DNA of 64,000 nt from Methanosarcina acetivorans C2A (GCF_000007345.1 NC_003552.1:3782001-3846000); one strand, 5' to 3'; positions 55,172 to 64,000 are shown, counted from the stretch's first letter. A program made the numbers and translations. Notes: generated from the sequence alone by a model not told the origin.

Positions 55172-57439
55172 ATGAGTTATTGTATACCAAAGGTTGCTTC
55201 AGCCCTTCCTGTTCTAATATTTGTGGCTGTTTTGCTGGCACAATCGGTCTCGGCCTACGAAACTCACGCCCCGGCTGACACAGTGAAAGATTCCGGGGCC
55301 GATGACGTAGAATGGGTGGAATTCGGAAGCGGGGAAGTTGCCTGGAAGACGACTACCGAATTCGTCCAGTACTCAGGAACCAGGCTTGAGGTTCAGGTCC
55401 TTAACGAGTCAGGGGAATATGAGACTGTCCCTTATGTCCTTAAGGTCAACGATTTTAACTTCGGGCGTACAATGGCTGATATCTCCATAGCACAGGCTGA
55501 GGAAGGAGCCAAACCGGTGCATAAGATCCTTTTTCTGGACGGAACAGGTGAATATGAAAACTGGTGCCAGATTGACCATGAGCTGAAGATCGAACTGACC
55601 GACATAACCGAAGACAGCCAGAGTACTCCTTATGCCAAATTAAAATACTATAAACGGGGAAACCCCGAGATGGAAATCGAGATCAAATCAAGCACCGAGA
55701 CTTATGACGGCGTATCTGTCGGGGAGGCGGATTATTTCCCGGAAAGAAAAAAGGAAATTGTTGTCAAGGTCAAAAACAGCGGAGATGCCTGGATTGAACG
55801 CATTAAACTTGATGTGAACCTTACAAACTTCGACCTTGCGGACAGCAGGAAGAACCTTTCGGAAAGGGACATCCAGAGTAAAGGTGACCACCTCTATGCA
55901 GACCTTGGGTGGCTGGCAAAAGGCGAGGAGCGTTCAATCAACTTTACAGTGAGAGCTCCTTCCTGGGAAGAGATTAATTCTCACTTAGAAATGGAGCCCT
56001 GTAACATTACTGCAATTGCTACGGGTGATGATATTCTCGGGTATGAATATGAGGGAAATAAAACCCATTCTTTCAGTTCTCCAGATCCGGACATTAACGT
56101 CGTCCGGAAGCTCTACACATATTCTTTCACTCTAGAGGACGTCGCCCAGGTCAACGAGGAGGAATCGAAATCTGATTCCACCGAAAAAACCGTTCATTTC
56201 TCCGAAGATAAGGAAATTTTCATGAGTTCCTGGTATATAAAGGACTCCGAGGTTCGCGGGCTCAAGGGCTATTGCGTGCTCAGAGAAGCACTCTATAATC
56301 TCCAGGGCTATCCCCTGGAGAACCTGAGTTTCGTACTCCCTCCGGTACCGGAGGGCCTGCTAATTGCCGAGGCTTACAGGAACGGGAAACCTGCCAGAAT
56401 TTCAGGGGATAAACCAAGCTCCATGGGCAGGGTATCTTTCCATATCCCTGAAGACACAGACTCCGTTACGCTCGTAGATATCCTCCCCGACTCCATCCCG
56501 GGCAAAGAGTCTTACAATGTATACTATATCCTAGTCCCAACCCGGCCCGGCACCTATAAGATCGAGGGTTTATCCGTCAGTGCCGAATGTTATGGGTACA
56601 ACCTTTCTGAAAAATCGGAGGCAATCTCCCTTACGGTACACGGCCCCCGTATCGTTGTTACCAAATCTATGAAAACGGACGGGGAAGATAAAGTGGATGT
56701 CGCTGTCACGGTTAAGAATGACGGGGACAGGGTTGCCTCCGCCAGCCTGACCGACAGGGTCCCCATGGAAGCCGGATTAGTCCGGGACAGTGTTAGTTTA
56801 TGGCGTAAGGAGACGTTGCAGGACTCTCCTCTTTCTCTGAAAGAGTATAAACTTGAAGTCGATGATGAGAACAAATCTACCTCCGTTCTGACAACTTTTC
56901 CCCTGCAGCCCGGGGAATCTTATGACCTGAAATACTCCCTCCGGCCCGAAAACCTCAGCAACATGGACCTCCCGTATGCAGAGGTGGACTTCAAGGACCG
57001 CAATAACTACAAAGGGACTGTCTTCTCCTCTTTCTTCAAGTCCGGAGCCGAGGTCACACAGGAATGGAACTACTACGAAAACAGCTGGGAAGTAACCTCC
57101 GAAAACTGGGACGCTTCAGCCGAAAACTGGGAAGAATACTGGGACCCCATAGCAAAGCGCTGGGCAAGTGAGATAGAGCCCGAACCTGTCGGGACGCTTG
57201 AAGACTACCCGGCAGAACTTCCCGAAGCTCCCAAATCAACTCTTGATAAAATCAAGGACTTCCTTACAGGGATTCTGTCCGACGGGGATGAAAATTCCGA
57301 ATCTGCAGACTTCATCGAGGAAACCGAGGATATTTCCGAGCATGAACCCCTCATCATTAAAATCAGGAATTTCGTTACAGGGCTTCTACCTAGTGGAGGG
57401 AAAGACACAGGGACAGATGCTGAAGGGGAAACCCAGTAA
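55172..57439 (+). CDS. Secreted surface protein with beta-sandwich repeats, 755 aa
   Basis: N-terminal signal peptide (VLIFVAVLLAQSVSA). The body has CARDB/DUF11-like beta domains (KVKNSGDAWIERIKLDVNL, VTVKNDGDRVASASLTDRV) and an N-terminal domain resembling Methanosarcina S-layer-related proteins. Near the C-terminus is a Trp-rich stretch (NSWEVTSENWDASAENW) followed by two similar amphipathic helices (IKDFLTGILSDG and IRNFVTGLLPSG). No transmembrane anchor is seen at the C-terminus, so it may be held by those helices or by other proteins. Exact role unknown. Confidence 0.75.
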   Translation: MSYCIPKVASALPVLIFVAVLLAQSVSAYETHAPADTVKDSGADDVEWVEFGSGEVAWKTTTEFVQYSGTRLEVQVLNESGEYETVPYVLKVNDFNFGRTMADISIAQAEEGAKPVHKILFLDGTGEYENWCQIDHELKIELTDITEDSQSTPYAKLKYYKRGNPEMEIEIKSSTETYDGVSVGEADYFPERKKEIVVKVKNSGDAWIERIKLDVNLTNFDLADSRKNLSERDIQSKGDHLYADLGWLAKGEERSINFTVRAPSWEEINSHLEMEPCNITAIATGDDILGYEYEGNKTHSFSSPDPDINVVRKLYTYSFTLEDVAQVNEEESKSDSTEKTVHFSEDKEIFMSSWYIKDSEVRGLKGYCVLREALYNLQGYPLENLSFVLPPVPEGLLIAEAYRNGKPARISGDKPSSMGRVSFHIPEDTDSVTLVDILPDSIPGKESYNVYYILVPTRPGTYKIEGLSVSAECYGYNLSEKSEAISLTVHGPRIVVTKSMKTDGEDKVDVAVTVKNDGDRVASASLTDRVPMEAGLVRDSVSLWRKETLQDSPLSLKEYKLEVDDENKSTSVLTTFPLQPGESYDLKYSLRPENLSNMDLPYAEVDFKDRNNYKGTVFSSFFKSGAEVTQEWNYYENSWEVTSENWDASAENWEEYWDPIAKRWASEIEPEPVGTLEDYPAELPEAPKSTLDKIKDFLTGILSDGDENSESADFIEETEDISEHEPLIIKIRNFVTGLLPSGGKDTGTDAEGETQ

Positions 57440-57855
57440 CCCTCAGGGAGCGGAACCTGGGACTGGAGCAGAAGGTATACTTTCCCATACCTTCCTTCCC
57501 TTATTTTTTCCTTTTTCAAGAAATTTATGCCGAAAAATTATATGTATGAAACCTTTCCGCGTCAGAATTTTCTATACAATTGATAAAAAAGTATATAATA
57601 CCTGATACTTTTAAATACTTTTAAATTTTATAAATAGCAGAGAGTCCAGATACATATGAGTTTTGGATTCGATGAGTTTCGGATTTAATTAGTTTGTATT
57701 CAACTGATTTGTTTTTGGATCCATGTCCCTGAAGCTTCCGTAGACCTCTTATTCGGGCTCTCTACGCCTCTGGAGACGGTTAAGGAGTCATGACGTTAAC
57801 AGGTGCCTGTATATGGGTCCTGCAAAATAATAGCAACAGAAAAGGTGTTGAAGCA
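57440..57855. other. Intergenic region
   Basis: T-rich runs at 57500-57520 may end the previous transcript. AAGTATATAATACC near 57591 could be a promoter for the next gene. No gene seen. Confidence 0.4.
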
Positions 57856-58665
57856 ATGTCTTTATCCCCAAAACGAAAGTTATTGAGGTTAATTCCGGTT
57901 TTCCTTCTTTTCGTTTGTATTGTGGGCTTTTCGGGTTGTATCGATAATGAACCCCAGGAGCTTCCGAAAAACTATACCAATTCTCTCGGCATGGAATTTG
58001 TACTTATCCCGGCAGGAGAGTTCCGGATGGGATCTCCTTCATATGAGGGAAAAATGTTTGATTTCGATTCCCCTGTCCACAACGTGACCATACGGGAGCC
58101 GTTTTACATGTCAAAGTATGAGGTCACCCAGAAAGAATGGACTGAGGTCATGGGCTACAACCCCTCATATTTCAAGGGCGAAGACCTGCCCGTGGACAGC
58201 GTGCTCTGGTCCGAAGCACAGCAGTTTATCCTCAAGTTAAACCTCAAAGAAGGCTCGAATACATACCGCCTCCCGACTGAAGCCGAATGGGAATACGCCT
58301 GCAGGGCAGGGACTACCACACGCTTCTCTTTCGGGGACGAAAATGAAGACCTCATCGAATACGGCTGGTCAGGCTATGATGCTAACGGGACCTCACACCC
58401 TGTAGGGCAGAAGCTCCCGAACCCCTGGGGACTCTACGACATGCACGGCAACCTCTGGGAGCTGACCCAGGACAGCTGGCACAGCAATTATGAAGGTGCT
58501 CCCTCCGACGGCAGCGCCTGGTCAGACAAAAACCAAACAGCTTTTGTGGGGAGAGGAGGCAGCTGGCTTGACGGTCCCAACCTCTGTACAAGCAGTTTCC
58601 GCGGGAGCAACTCTGTAGATGCAAAGGTTAGCTGCCTCGGTTTCCGCCTGGTAAAAAACGCATGA
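57856..58665 (+). CDS. Lipoprotein of the formylglycine-generating enzyme (SUMF1/EgtB) fold
   Basis: From the ATG at 57856 the product has a lipoprotein signal ending FSGC (Cys28). The FGE-sulfatase domain follows: GMEFVLIPAGEFRMGSP, YEVTQKEWTEVMGYNPS, RLPTEAEWEYACRAGT, GLYDMHGNLWELTQD, GRGGSWLDG and LGFRLV. Members range from sulfatase-activating enzymes to structural or sugar-binding proteins; the double catalytic Cys cannot be assigned with confidence here. The frame opens at 57790 but that extension lacks a signal. Confidence 0.85.
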   Translation: MSLSPKRKLLRLIPVFLLFVCIVGFSGCIDNEPQELPKNYTNSLGMEFVLIPAGEFRMGSPSYEGKMFDFDSPVHNVTIREPFYMSKYEVTQKEWTEVMGYNPSYFKGEDLPVDSVLWSEAQQFILKLNLKEGSNTYRLPTEAEWEYACRAGTTTRFSFGDENEDLIEYGWSGYDANGTSHPVGQKLPNPWGLYDMHGNLWELTQDSWHSNYEGAPSDGSAWSDKNQTAFVGRGGSWLDGPNLCTSSFRGSNSVDAKVSCLGFRLVKNA

Positions 58666-59260
58666 AAAATATCTGAAAAGATGTTTCTCTCATTTTTCAA
58701 CTTCTTTTACTTGTGGAGTGGGTTGAAGGGCTATTTCATGCCTTTTTCCCGCATCCCCTCTCCACTGAATTTTAACAGAGTTTCCCGTATTTCCCCAGGA
58801 ATTTCCTATATGAAACACACAAATTTTTTCCTGCCTTTAAACCCTTTTTCCCAAAGATGATCTATTCTTTTGATGTTGATTTTGCCTCTGGATTCTTGTT
58901 TTACATATCTAATTCCTTCCTATACACACCTATATAGAAATCAGTGTGTTCTATATCAAAAATGCGTTTATGTATACCCTTTGTGCAAACGTTATATAGA
59001 CCCAATAAAATTATAGGACTGAGCAAAAAATTTAGCTCCCTAAGTGGGGGGTCAGCAACCTCCAGTTGTTAACTCGACACTTACGGAACCTTCAGGACTA
59101 TGCAGTTGAACTGAGAACTCAATGCATTAAACCCTCAATTTACGTAAACCAAACCAGATCAATTTACCATATCTCGAAAACTCACAGGTGCTTGGTTTAG
59201 GTCTCAAGTGCATAAGTCCTAAAAATTATATCAAAAAATAGGACCCATAGGTAATAAATT
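58666..59260 (+). promoter_or_regulatory. Regulatory region before pstS
   Basis: About 600 bp without a gene. GTTATATAGA at 58991-59000 and AAAATTATA near 59222-59230 are TATA candidates; the first would leave a leader of about 240 nt, the second almost none. An imperfect inverted repeat (ACACACC...AGTGTGT) lies near 58925-58950. Confidence 0.45.
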
Positions 59261-60259
59261 ATGGTATTTAAGAACGATAAAGCAGTATCTCCAGTCGTAG
59301 CAACACTCGTACTGGTTGTTGTCGCAATCATCGGCGCAGCAGCAGTCGGTGCATTACTCGGTGCATTCAGCAGCGATGTCTCGGATGAAGCAAGCGCAGG
59401 CGAAACTTCCGGTGCTTCTTCGACAGAACTTTTAATTGGTGGTTCTACCACTGTCCAGCCAGTCTCTGAGGTTCTCGCAGATGCTTACATGGAAGAACAC
59501 AAGGGAATAAAAGTCAATGTTCAGGGCGGCGGTTCCGGTGCTGGAGTTTCCGGTGCAGAGAAAGGAGTGCTGGATATTGGTTCTTCCTCTAGCGCAATTG
59601 CAAAAGCAGACCACCCAGATTTACAGGTCTTTGAGATTGGTGGTAGTGCAGTGGTGCTTATTGGTAGTAACGAAGTGACCGCAATTGAAGTACCCGGCGC
59701 TGACGCGGCTGCTCAGCAGGCAAATATGAAAGCAATTTACACCGCTGCTGTTGAGGGTGTAGCTGAATATGACGATACCCTTACAGCCTCAACTGGTGCC
59801 GCATTGACAGTCTTACAGAGATCTTCTGCAAGCGGCACTGAGGAAACTTTCTCAGAATACATTGGTGACGGTAGCAAAACATTCATAGACGGTACAGAAG
59901 CACTCGGCAAAGCTTCAAATGGTGATGTGTATAGCGCGGTTAAGTCAGCTTCAACACCTACAATCGGTTTCGTAGACTACGGATTTTATAACTCCGACGA
60001 CTCTACAGAGCTTCACTTAATTGGTCTTGGCTGCACACAGGCTGAAATAACCCCAACGAATATCAAAGCTGCATTAAAAGTAAAATCAACCGGAACAGGT
60101 ACAGCAGACTTCCCAACCGGTCTTTGCAGAAACCTGTACTACTGTACTCTTGGAAGCCCATCTTCAACCGAGCAGAGCTTTATCAACTTCGCCATGAGCC
60201 CTGGAGCGATTGACTTCTTCCACGAAGCAGGGACATTCAGCGCATACGATTACCAGTAA
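59261..60259 (+). CDS. pstS: Phosphate-binding protein PstS with a type IV pilin-like leader
   Basis: The PstS fold is clear: GGSTTVQPVSEVLADAYM with the phosphate-binding loop, GGGSGAGVSGAEKGVLDIG, and RSSASGTEETF. The N-terminus is not a lipobox or Sec/SPI signal: KNDKA then VSPVVATLVLVVVAIIGAAA matches archaeal type IV pilin (DUF1628) leaders, with expected cleavage after Ala8. A low-complexity linker joins the pilin helix to the binding domain. The protein could therefore be assembled by a pilus machine or stay anchored by the helix. First gene of the pst operon. Confidence 0.92.
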   Translation: MVFKNDKAVSPVVATLVLVVVAIIGAAAVGALLGAFSSDVSDEASAGETSGASSTELLIGGSTTVQPVSEVLADAYMEEHKGIKVNVQGGGSGAGVSGAEKGVLDIGSSSSAIAKADHPDLQVFEIGGSAVVLIGSNEVTAIEVPGADAAAQQANMKAIYTAAVEGVAEYDDTLTASTGAALTVLQRSSASGTEETFSEYIGDGSKTFIDGTEALGKASNGDVYSAVKSASTPTIGFVDYGFYNSDDSTELHLIGLGCTQAEITPTNIKAALKVKSTGTGTADFPTGLCRNLYYCTLGSPSSTEQSFINFAMSPGAIDFFHEAGTFSAYDYQ

Positions 60260-60273
60260 ATTTGTTAAACCAC

Positions 60274-60313
60274 TGGTTTGTGTTACTGAACACAAACCAT
60301 TTTTTTTCTTTTC
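60274..60313 (+). terminator. Hairpin with T run between pstS and pstC
   Basis: TGGTTTGTGTT-ACTG-AACACAAACCA is a perfect 11-bp stem with a 4-base loop followed by eight Ts. It would reduce read-through or protect the pstS mRNA end, giving more PstS than permease. Confidence 0.8.
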
Positions 60314-60336
60314 CGAAAACTTGTTTGAGGTTTCTA

Positions 60337-61317
60337 ATGGTTAAATTTGAGAAAAAAACAAAATATACGGAAAATAGCTTTCCCGTAAAATTTGAGAAAA
60401 AAATAAAATATACTGGAAACAAAATTCCTGATGAACTGCCTCATGCTTTTTTTCTTGGAATCGTCCTCCTGACAGCGGTCTTTATCCTGTATTTTGTTGG
60501 TTTCATATTTTACTCTGCAATTCCTGTTTTTGAAAGCCAGGGGATAATCAATTTTATTACCGGAGACTCCTGGAACAATGGAAATTTCGGGATTCGAAAT
60601 TTTATTGTGGGGACTCTCATTATAACTGCAGTTACCATCATCCTTGCTGTGCCCCCCAGCATCTTTACTGCCATATTCCTCTCAGAGTTTGCATCTCCGA
60701 AAGTAGTTTCGGTTTTTCGTCCTCTTATAGAGCTGCTCGTGGGGATTCCCTCAGTGGTCTACGGGATATTCGGGCTTTATGTCCTTGCAGACATCCTGAA
60801 GCATGTAGACCCCATAATCAGCAGCATTTTTTATTTCATCCCTTTTATGAGAGATACGACCCCTGGGCAGGGCGATGGGGTCTTTTTATCCTCTGTCGTA
60901 CTCTCCATAATGATATTGCCCACTATCATTACAATTTCGGAAGACTCTATCCGGGCAGTCCCTGGAGTATATAGGGAAGCCTCCTTTGCCCTAGGGGCAA
61001 CGAAGTGGGAGACTATTAGGCACGTGGTACTGCCTGCAGCTTCCGGAGGCATACTTTCTGCGGTCGTGCTCGGAATAATGAGAGCTATGGGAGAAACGAT
61101 GGCTGTAGTTATGCTAATTGGGAATATAAACCGAATCCCGTCCTCAATATTTGGCTACACCCTCCCCATGACTACCAAAATTGTAACAAGTGTAGGGGAG
61201 AATATAGGAAATCCAGACGTCCTGAGTGCCCTTTTCGGGATTGCAGCGGTCCTTTTTGCGCTTGAAATCCTCCTTGCAGGATTTGCAAAATTACTTGTGA
61301 GGAGGTGTAAGTATTGA
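60337..61317 (+). CDS. pstC: Phosphate ABC permease PstC
   Basis: Integral membrane permease with six helices; the EAA loop reads EASFALGATKWETIRHVVLP. Start at the ATG at 60337 with GAGGT 7 bp upstream; the frame reaches 60262. The N-terminus carries a duplicated 15-residue unit (VKFEKKTKYTENSFP, VKFEKKIKYTGNKIP) not typical of PstC. It overlaps pstA by 4 bp. Confidence 0.92.
   Translation: MVKFEKKTKYTENSFPVKFEKKIKYTGNKIPDELPHAFFLGIVLLTAVFILYFVGFIFYSAIPVFESQGIINFITGDSWNNGNFGIRNFIVGTLIITAVTIILAVPPSIFTAIFLSEFASPKVVSVFRPLIELLVGIPSVVYGIFGLYVLADILKHVDPIISSIFYFIPFMRDTTPGQGDGVFLSSVVLSIMILPTIITISEDSIRAVPGVYREASFALGATKWETIRHVVLPAASGGILSAVVLGIMRAMGETMAVVMLIGNINRIPSSIFGYTLPMTTKIVTSVGENIGNPDVLSALFGIAAVLFALEILLAGFAKLLVRRCKY
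60340..60429. repeat. 45-bp in-frame duplication at the start of pstC
   Basis: Two adjacent 45-bp units beginning GTTAAATTTGAGAAAAAA and GTAAAATTTGAGAAAAAA encode the duplicated basic N-terminus. Confidence 0.85.
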
Positions 61318-62216
61318 ACAGCACGAATTTTAGAATTCTGAAGGGCAATATCTTCATGGGGATATCCTACTTTTCAGCAGCAACCGTAGTCTTGGTCCTT
61401 TTATTCATAATCGGGATAATAGCAATCAAAGGAATTCCTTCGCTAACTCCCGAGTTTGTATTTTCTTCCGAGTCCCAAGTCTTTGGCTTTGGAGGAGCCA
61501 TAGGGAATGCCATTGTAGGGACTATCCTGCTATCAACCCTTTCTCCCCTGCTTGCCATCCCTTTTGCAATAGGGACTGCAATTTACCTGAAAAGGTACGC
61601 AAAGGAAGGGTTTTTTACCAGTTCACTGAGCTTTTTGCTTGAGGTTCTTTCAGGCACTCCTTCCATTGTGCTCGGGCTTTTCGGGTTTCTTTTCCTTGCC
61701 ATCCAGATGAAGTACTTTACAGGGGGATTTTCTTTAATCTCAGGGACAATAGCCCTTGCAATACTTGTCCTGCCTGTCATGGAAAAAGCAACTGAAAATG
61801 CCCTTGACAGCGTCCCGCTGGAACTTGAAGATGCAAGCTATGCCCTTGGAGCGACCAAGTGGGAGACCATCAGTAAAATTTCTCTTCCTTACGCTATCCT
61901 AGGGATTATTACAGGTATATTGCTAAGCATCGGGAGGGCTGCCGAAGAGTCCGCAGTGGTTGTGCTGACAGCCGGCTACTCTCAGTTTTTCCCGGAATGG
62001 AAAGTTGTCCCCAATGATAAGTTCATCTTCGGGGTAAAAATTTATCCTTTCCAGGACCTTGTGGCGGCTCTCCCGATAACGGTTTATCACGGGTTTGAGT
62101 TCCCGAATATGGTATCGCCTTCCGAAAGTTTCGGGGCTGCCTTCGTATTGATCCTTATAGTCATGCTGATCAATTTCACGACGCGCATGTTTCTGAGGAG
62201 GAGAAAGATTGGCTGA
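61314..62216 (+). CDS. pstA: Phosphate ABC permease PstA
   Basis: Six-helix permease with the loop DASYALGATKWETISKISLP. Starts with TTG at 61314 (GGAGGTG 7 bp upstream), overlapping the pstC stop. 300 aa. Instead of pstB, the gene that follows and overlaps its end is a pilus-type ATPase. Confidence 0.92.
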   Translation: MNSTNFRILKGNIFMGISYFSAATVVLVLLFIIGIIAIKGIPSLTPEFVFSSESQVFGFGGAIGNAIVGTILLSTLSPLLAIPFAIGTAIYLKRYAKEGFFTSSLSFLLEVLSGTPSIVLGLFGFLFLAIQMKYFTGGFSLISGTIALAILVLPVMEKATENALDSVPLELEDASYALGATKWETISKISLPYAILGIITGILLSIGRAAEESAVVVLTAGYSQFFPEWKVVPNDKFIFGVKIYPFQDLVAALPITVYHGFEFPNMVSPSESFGAAFVLILIVMLINFTTRMFLRRRKIG

Positions 62217-64000
62217 TTTCGGGGCCGGCGCAGGAAAATTCTTCAAAAAAAAGGTGCCTGCTGCCCAGGAAGTTTCAACCTCCTCGGATGTAGCCGAGGC
62301 TGTGGACTCTTCGGAAAACGGCCTTATGAAGCCTGTTGAGCCGGAAGCTTCCGAAAAAATCATTAAGCCCGGTATCCCTTCGCAGAAGAAAAAGCCGAAG
62401 TTCAGTCTGAAAAACCTGTTTAAAAAAAAAGGGTCTAAGAAGGGCAAGTCCTCCGAGACTGAGAGTGTCGTGCTTGATACGGATGTTGGGGAGGTAGAGG
62501 TCAACCTTAAGAAGGGTGCCGGGAAGCTTTTGAATCCCGGATTCGAGGACTCAGAAGACCCTGGCTTTGATCCGGGAGAAATTTCGACCCCGAAATACGG
62601 GATCCCTCTCAGGGAAATTGATGTGACTTACGAGGTAAAGGCGCCTTTCCAGTATGCTCGGGTCTATTTTAATGGAGAGGAGCTCGTCCATGAAGGGATC
62701 GAACCCCCTATGAATAAAGGAGAAAAGGAATATCTGGACATCATCGAAAAGGCCTTTGAGAGGATGAGTTCTTCGGAAATTCTGATTGTGGATGAAAAAA
62801 AGAGGATGAAGGCGTTAGAGGACCGTTTTTTGCTGATTCTCAGGATCTACAGGCTTGACCTTACTCAGTTCCAGAAGGATAAGATGTTCTACTACCTTAT
62901 GAAAAAATACATGGGGTACGGGAAAATTGACATCCTTATGAATGAGCCCTATGTGGAAGATATCACCTGCAACGGGCCCGGTACTTATGTTTATATCAAC
63001 CACAGGTTCTACGGGTCCATCAAGTCCGATGTTACTTTTGAGGAAGTAGAGCTCAATAATTTTGTCATGAAGATCGCCCAGATTTCGGGAAGGCACATCT
63101 CTCTCCTCCAGCCGATCAGGGACGCAACCCTTCCTGACGGGAGCCGTGCAAACCTGACCCTTGGGCGGGAGGTCACAAAGAAAGGCTCGACTTTTACAAT
63201 AAGGCGTTTTAAGTCCAACCCTATTTCCTGTGTCGACCTTATGAAGTACAAAACCTTTGACTCCCTCATGCTCGCCTACCTCTGGGTAATTATCGAACGC
63301 AAGCGTTCAATCCTTGCAGCAGGGGGGACGGCTTCGGGAAAGACCACCACCCTCAATGCGCTTGGCATTTTCATTCCCCATGAGTACAAGATAGTATCCA
63401 TAGAAGATACTGCAGAACTGAACCTCATGCACCCTAACTGGACGCAGTCCGTTACCAGGATCGGATTCGGAGGAAATGAAGGAGGGGGCAAGGCTAAAGG
63501 GGACATCGAACTTTATGACCTCCTGAAAGCCGCCCTCAGGCAGCGTCCCGAATACATCTTCGTGGGTGAAGTCCGGGGAGAGGAAGCAAGTACCCTTTTC
63601 CAGGCAATCTCGGTTGGGCACCCCTGCATGGGGACAATCCACGCAGGGAGCATTCATGAACTGCTCTCAAGGGTGGAGTCCGAGCCAATGAACGTGCCCA
63701 GAAACCTTTTTGCAAGTCTGGACGTCGTGATCTTCAATGCCATGGTCAAGCACGGGGAGCACTTCATAAGAAGAGTTATGCGCATCGTAGAAATCGTGGA
63801 GCTTGACCCCGAAAAAGGCGACCTGGTAACGAACCCGGTCTTCAAGTGGAATGCTGCGGACGATACGTACGAGTTCGGCGGGAGCAGCGCGATGTTTGCG
63901 GACATCGAGGAAGAGTTCGGGATCCCTGAAGAGGAGCTTGTCGAGGAAATGTACACCCGTGCCAGAGTGCTTGAATGGCTCCACGAGAACGACATCGTAG
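62209..64000 (+). CDS. Type IV pilus/secretion ATPase (GspE/PilB family), truncated by window end
   Basis: Start is TTG at 62209, with GGAGGAG upstream, overlapping the pstA stop by 8 bp. The 597 codons seen run open to the window edge. A charged N-terminal extension of about 130 residues contains Lys-rich clusters (FKKKVP, KKKPKFSLKNLFKKKGSKKG). The ATPase core has Walker A GGTASGKTTT near residue 372, SIEDTAELNLMHPNW, Walker B YIFVGEVRGEEA and GHPCMGTIHAG. It differs from both ArlI proteins (EDTPEL, GEIRGVEG) and belongs rather to the archaeal pilus/TadA-like group. A TadC/PilC membrane partner would be expected downstream, outside the window. Confidence 0.9.
   Translation, partial: MADFGAGAGKFFKKKVPAAQEVSTSSDVAEAVDSSENGLMKPVEPEASEKIIKPGIPSQKKKPKFSLKNLFKKKGSKKGKSSETESVVLDTDVGEVEVNLKKGAGKLLNPGFEDSEDPGFDPGEISTPKYGIPLREIDVTYEVKAPFQYARVYFNGEELVHEGIEPPMNKGEKEYLDIIEKAFERMSSSEILIVDEKKRMKALEDRFLLILRIYRLDLTQFQKDKMFYYLMKKYMGYGKIDILMNEPYVEDITCNGPGTYVYINHRFYGSIKSDVTFEEVELNNFVMKIAQISGRHISLLQPIRDATLPDGSRANLTLGREVTKKGSTFTIRRFKSNPISCVDLMKYKTFDSLMLAYLWVIIERKRSILAAGGTASGKTTTLNALGIFIPHEYKIVSIEDTAELNLMHPNWTQSVTRIGFGGNEGGGKAKGDIELYDLLKAALRQRPEYIFVGEVRGEEASTLFQAISVGHPCMGTIHAGSIHELLSRVESEPMNVPRNLFASLDVVIFNAMVKHGEHFIRRVMRIVEIVELDPEKGDLVTNPVFKWNAADDTYEFGGSSAMFADIEEEFGIPEEELVEEMYTRARVLEWLHENDIV

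Noticed and set aside
62209-64000. Third ArlI (archaellum ATPase)
   Set aside because: Key motifs differ from both ArlI copies (EDTAEL and GEVRGEEA rather than EDTPEL and GEIRGVEG), and no archaellum genes adjoin it.

Overview
The window looks like a Methanosarcina chromosome, close to M. acetivorans or M. mazei. Evidence: AT-rich intergenic DNA with TATA boxes, GGAGG/GGTGAT ribosome binding sites, many TTG and GTG starts, archaeal HMG-CoA reductase, Methanospirillum-type archaellins, a Methanosarcina 'disaggregatase'-type surface protein and KaiC-like ArlH proteins. The species call is inference.

Layout. 1-6955: a partial methyltransferase diverges from a peptide/nickel-type ABC importer (two ATPases, lipoprotein, two permeases), followed by a HAD hydrolase. 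7539-10148: valS. 11122-19697 (minus): archaellum cluster 1 (two archaellins, ArlD/E-like, ArlG, ArlF, ArlH, ArlI, ArlJ, an unknown protein, then a small membrane protein). This cluster sits between two diverged direct repeats of about 640 bp (10150-10790 and 20290-20935). 21098-30605 (minus): one chemotaxis operon, mcp-cheW-cheF-cheY-cheB-cheA-cheC-cheD-cheR. CheF is the archaeal adaptor between Che proteins and the archaellum. 31420-37415: DsrE-like protein, HMG-CoA reductase, two small membrane proteins and a two-subunit 2-oxoacid:ferredoxin oxidoreductase. 37862-45919 (plus): archaellum cluster 2, with the same gene order but one archaellin and again an unknown protein after ArlJ. 46047-47696 (minus): a small His-rich helical protein with an apparent AUA start, and a LeuC/aconitase-family large subunit with an apparent CTG start. 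47974-58665: cell-surface genes (PEGA-domain protein, beta-helix/disaggregatase-repeat protein, secreted 755-aa protein, FGE-like lipoprotein) mixed with an AbrB-PhoU regulator and small membrane proteins. 59261-64000: pstS-pstC-pstA, with no pstB in the window, overlapping a pilus/secretion ATPase that runs off the end.

How the genes may work together. The two archaellum clusters and one che operon make a nearly complete motility and taxis set in a genus usually described as non-motile. No prepilin peptidase gene is in the window. PstS carries a type IV pilin-like (class III) leader instead of a normal signal or lipobox, and pstA overlaps a pilus ATPase gene. This suggests a phosphate-binding surface assembly comparable to the 'bindosome' idea, and it is the most interesting candidate here. 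Several genes too short or too oddly started for simple ORF calling are also annotated.
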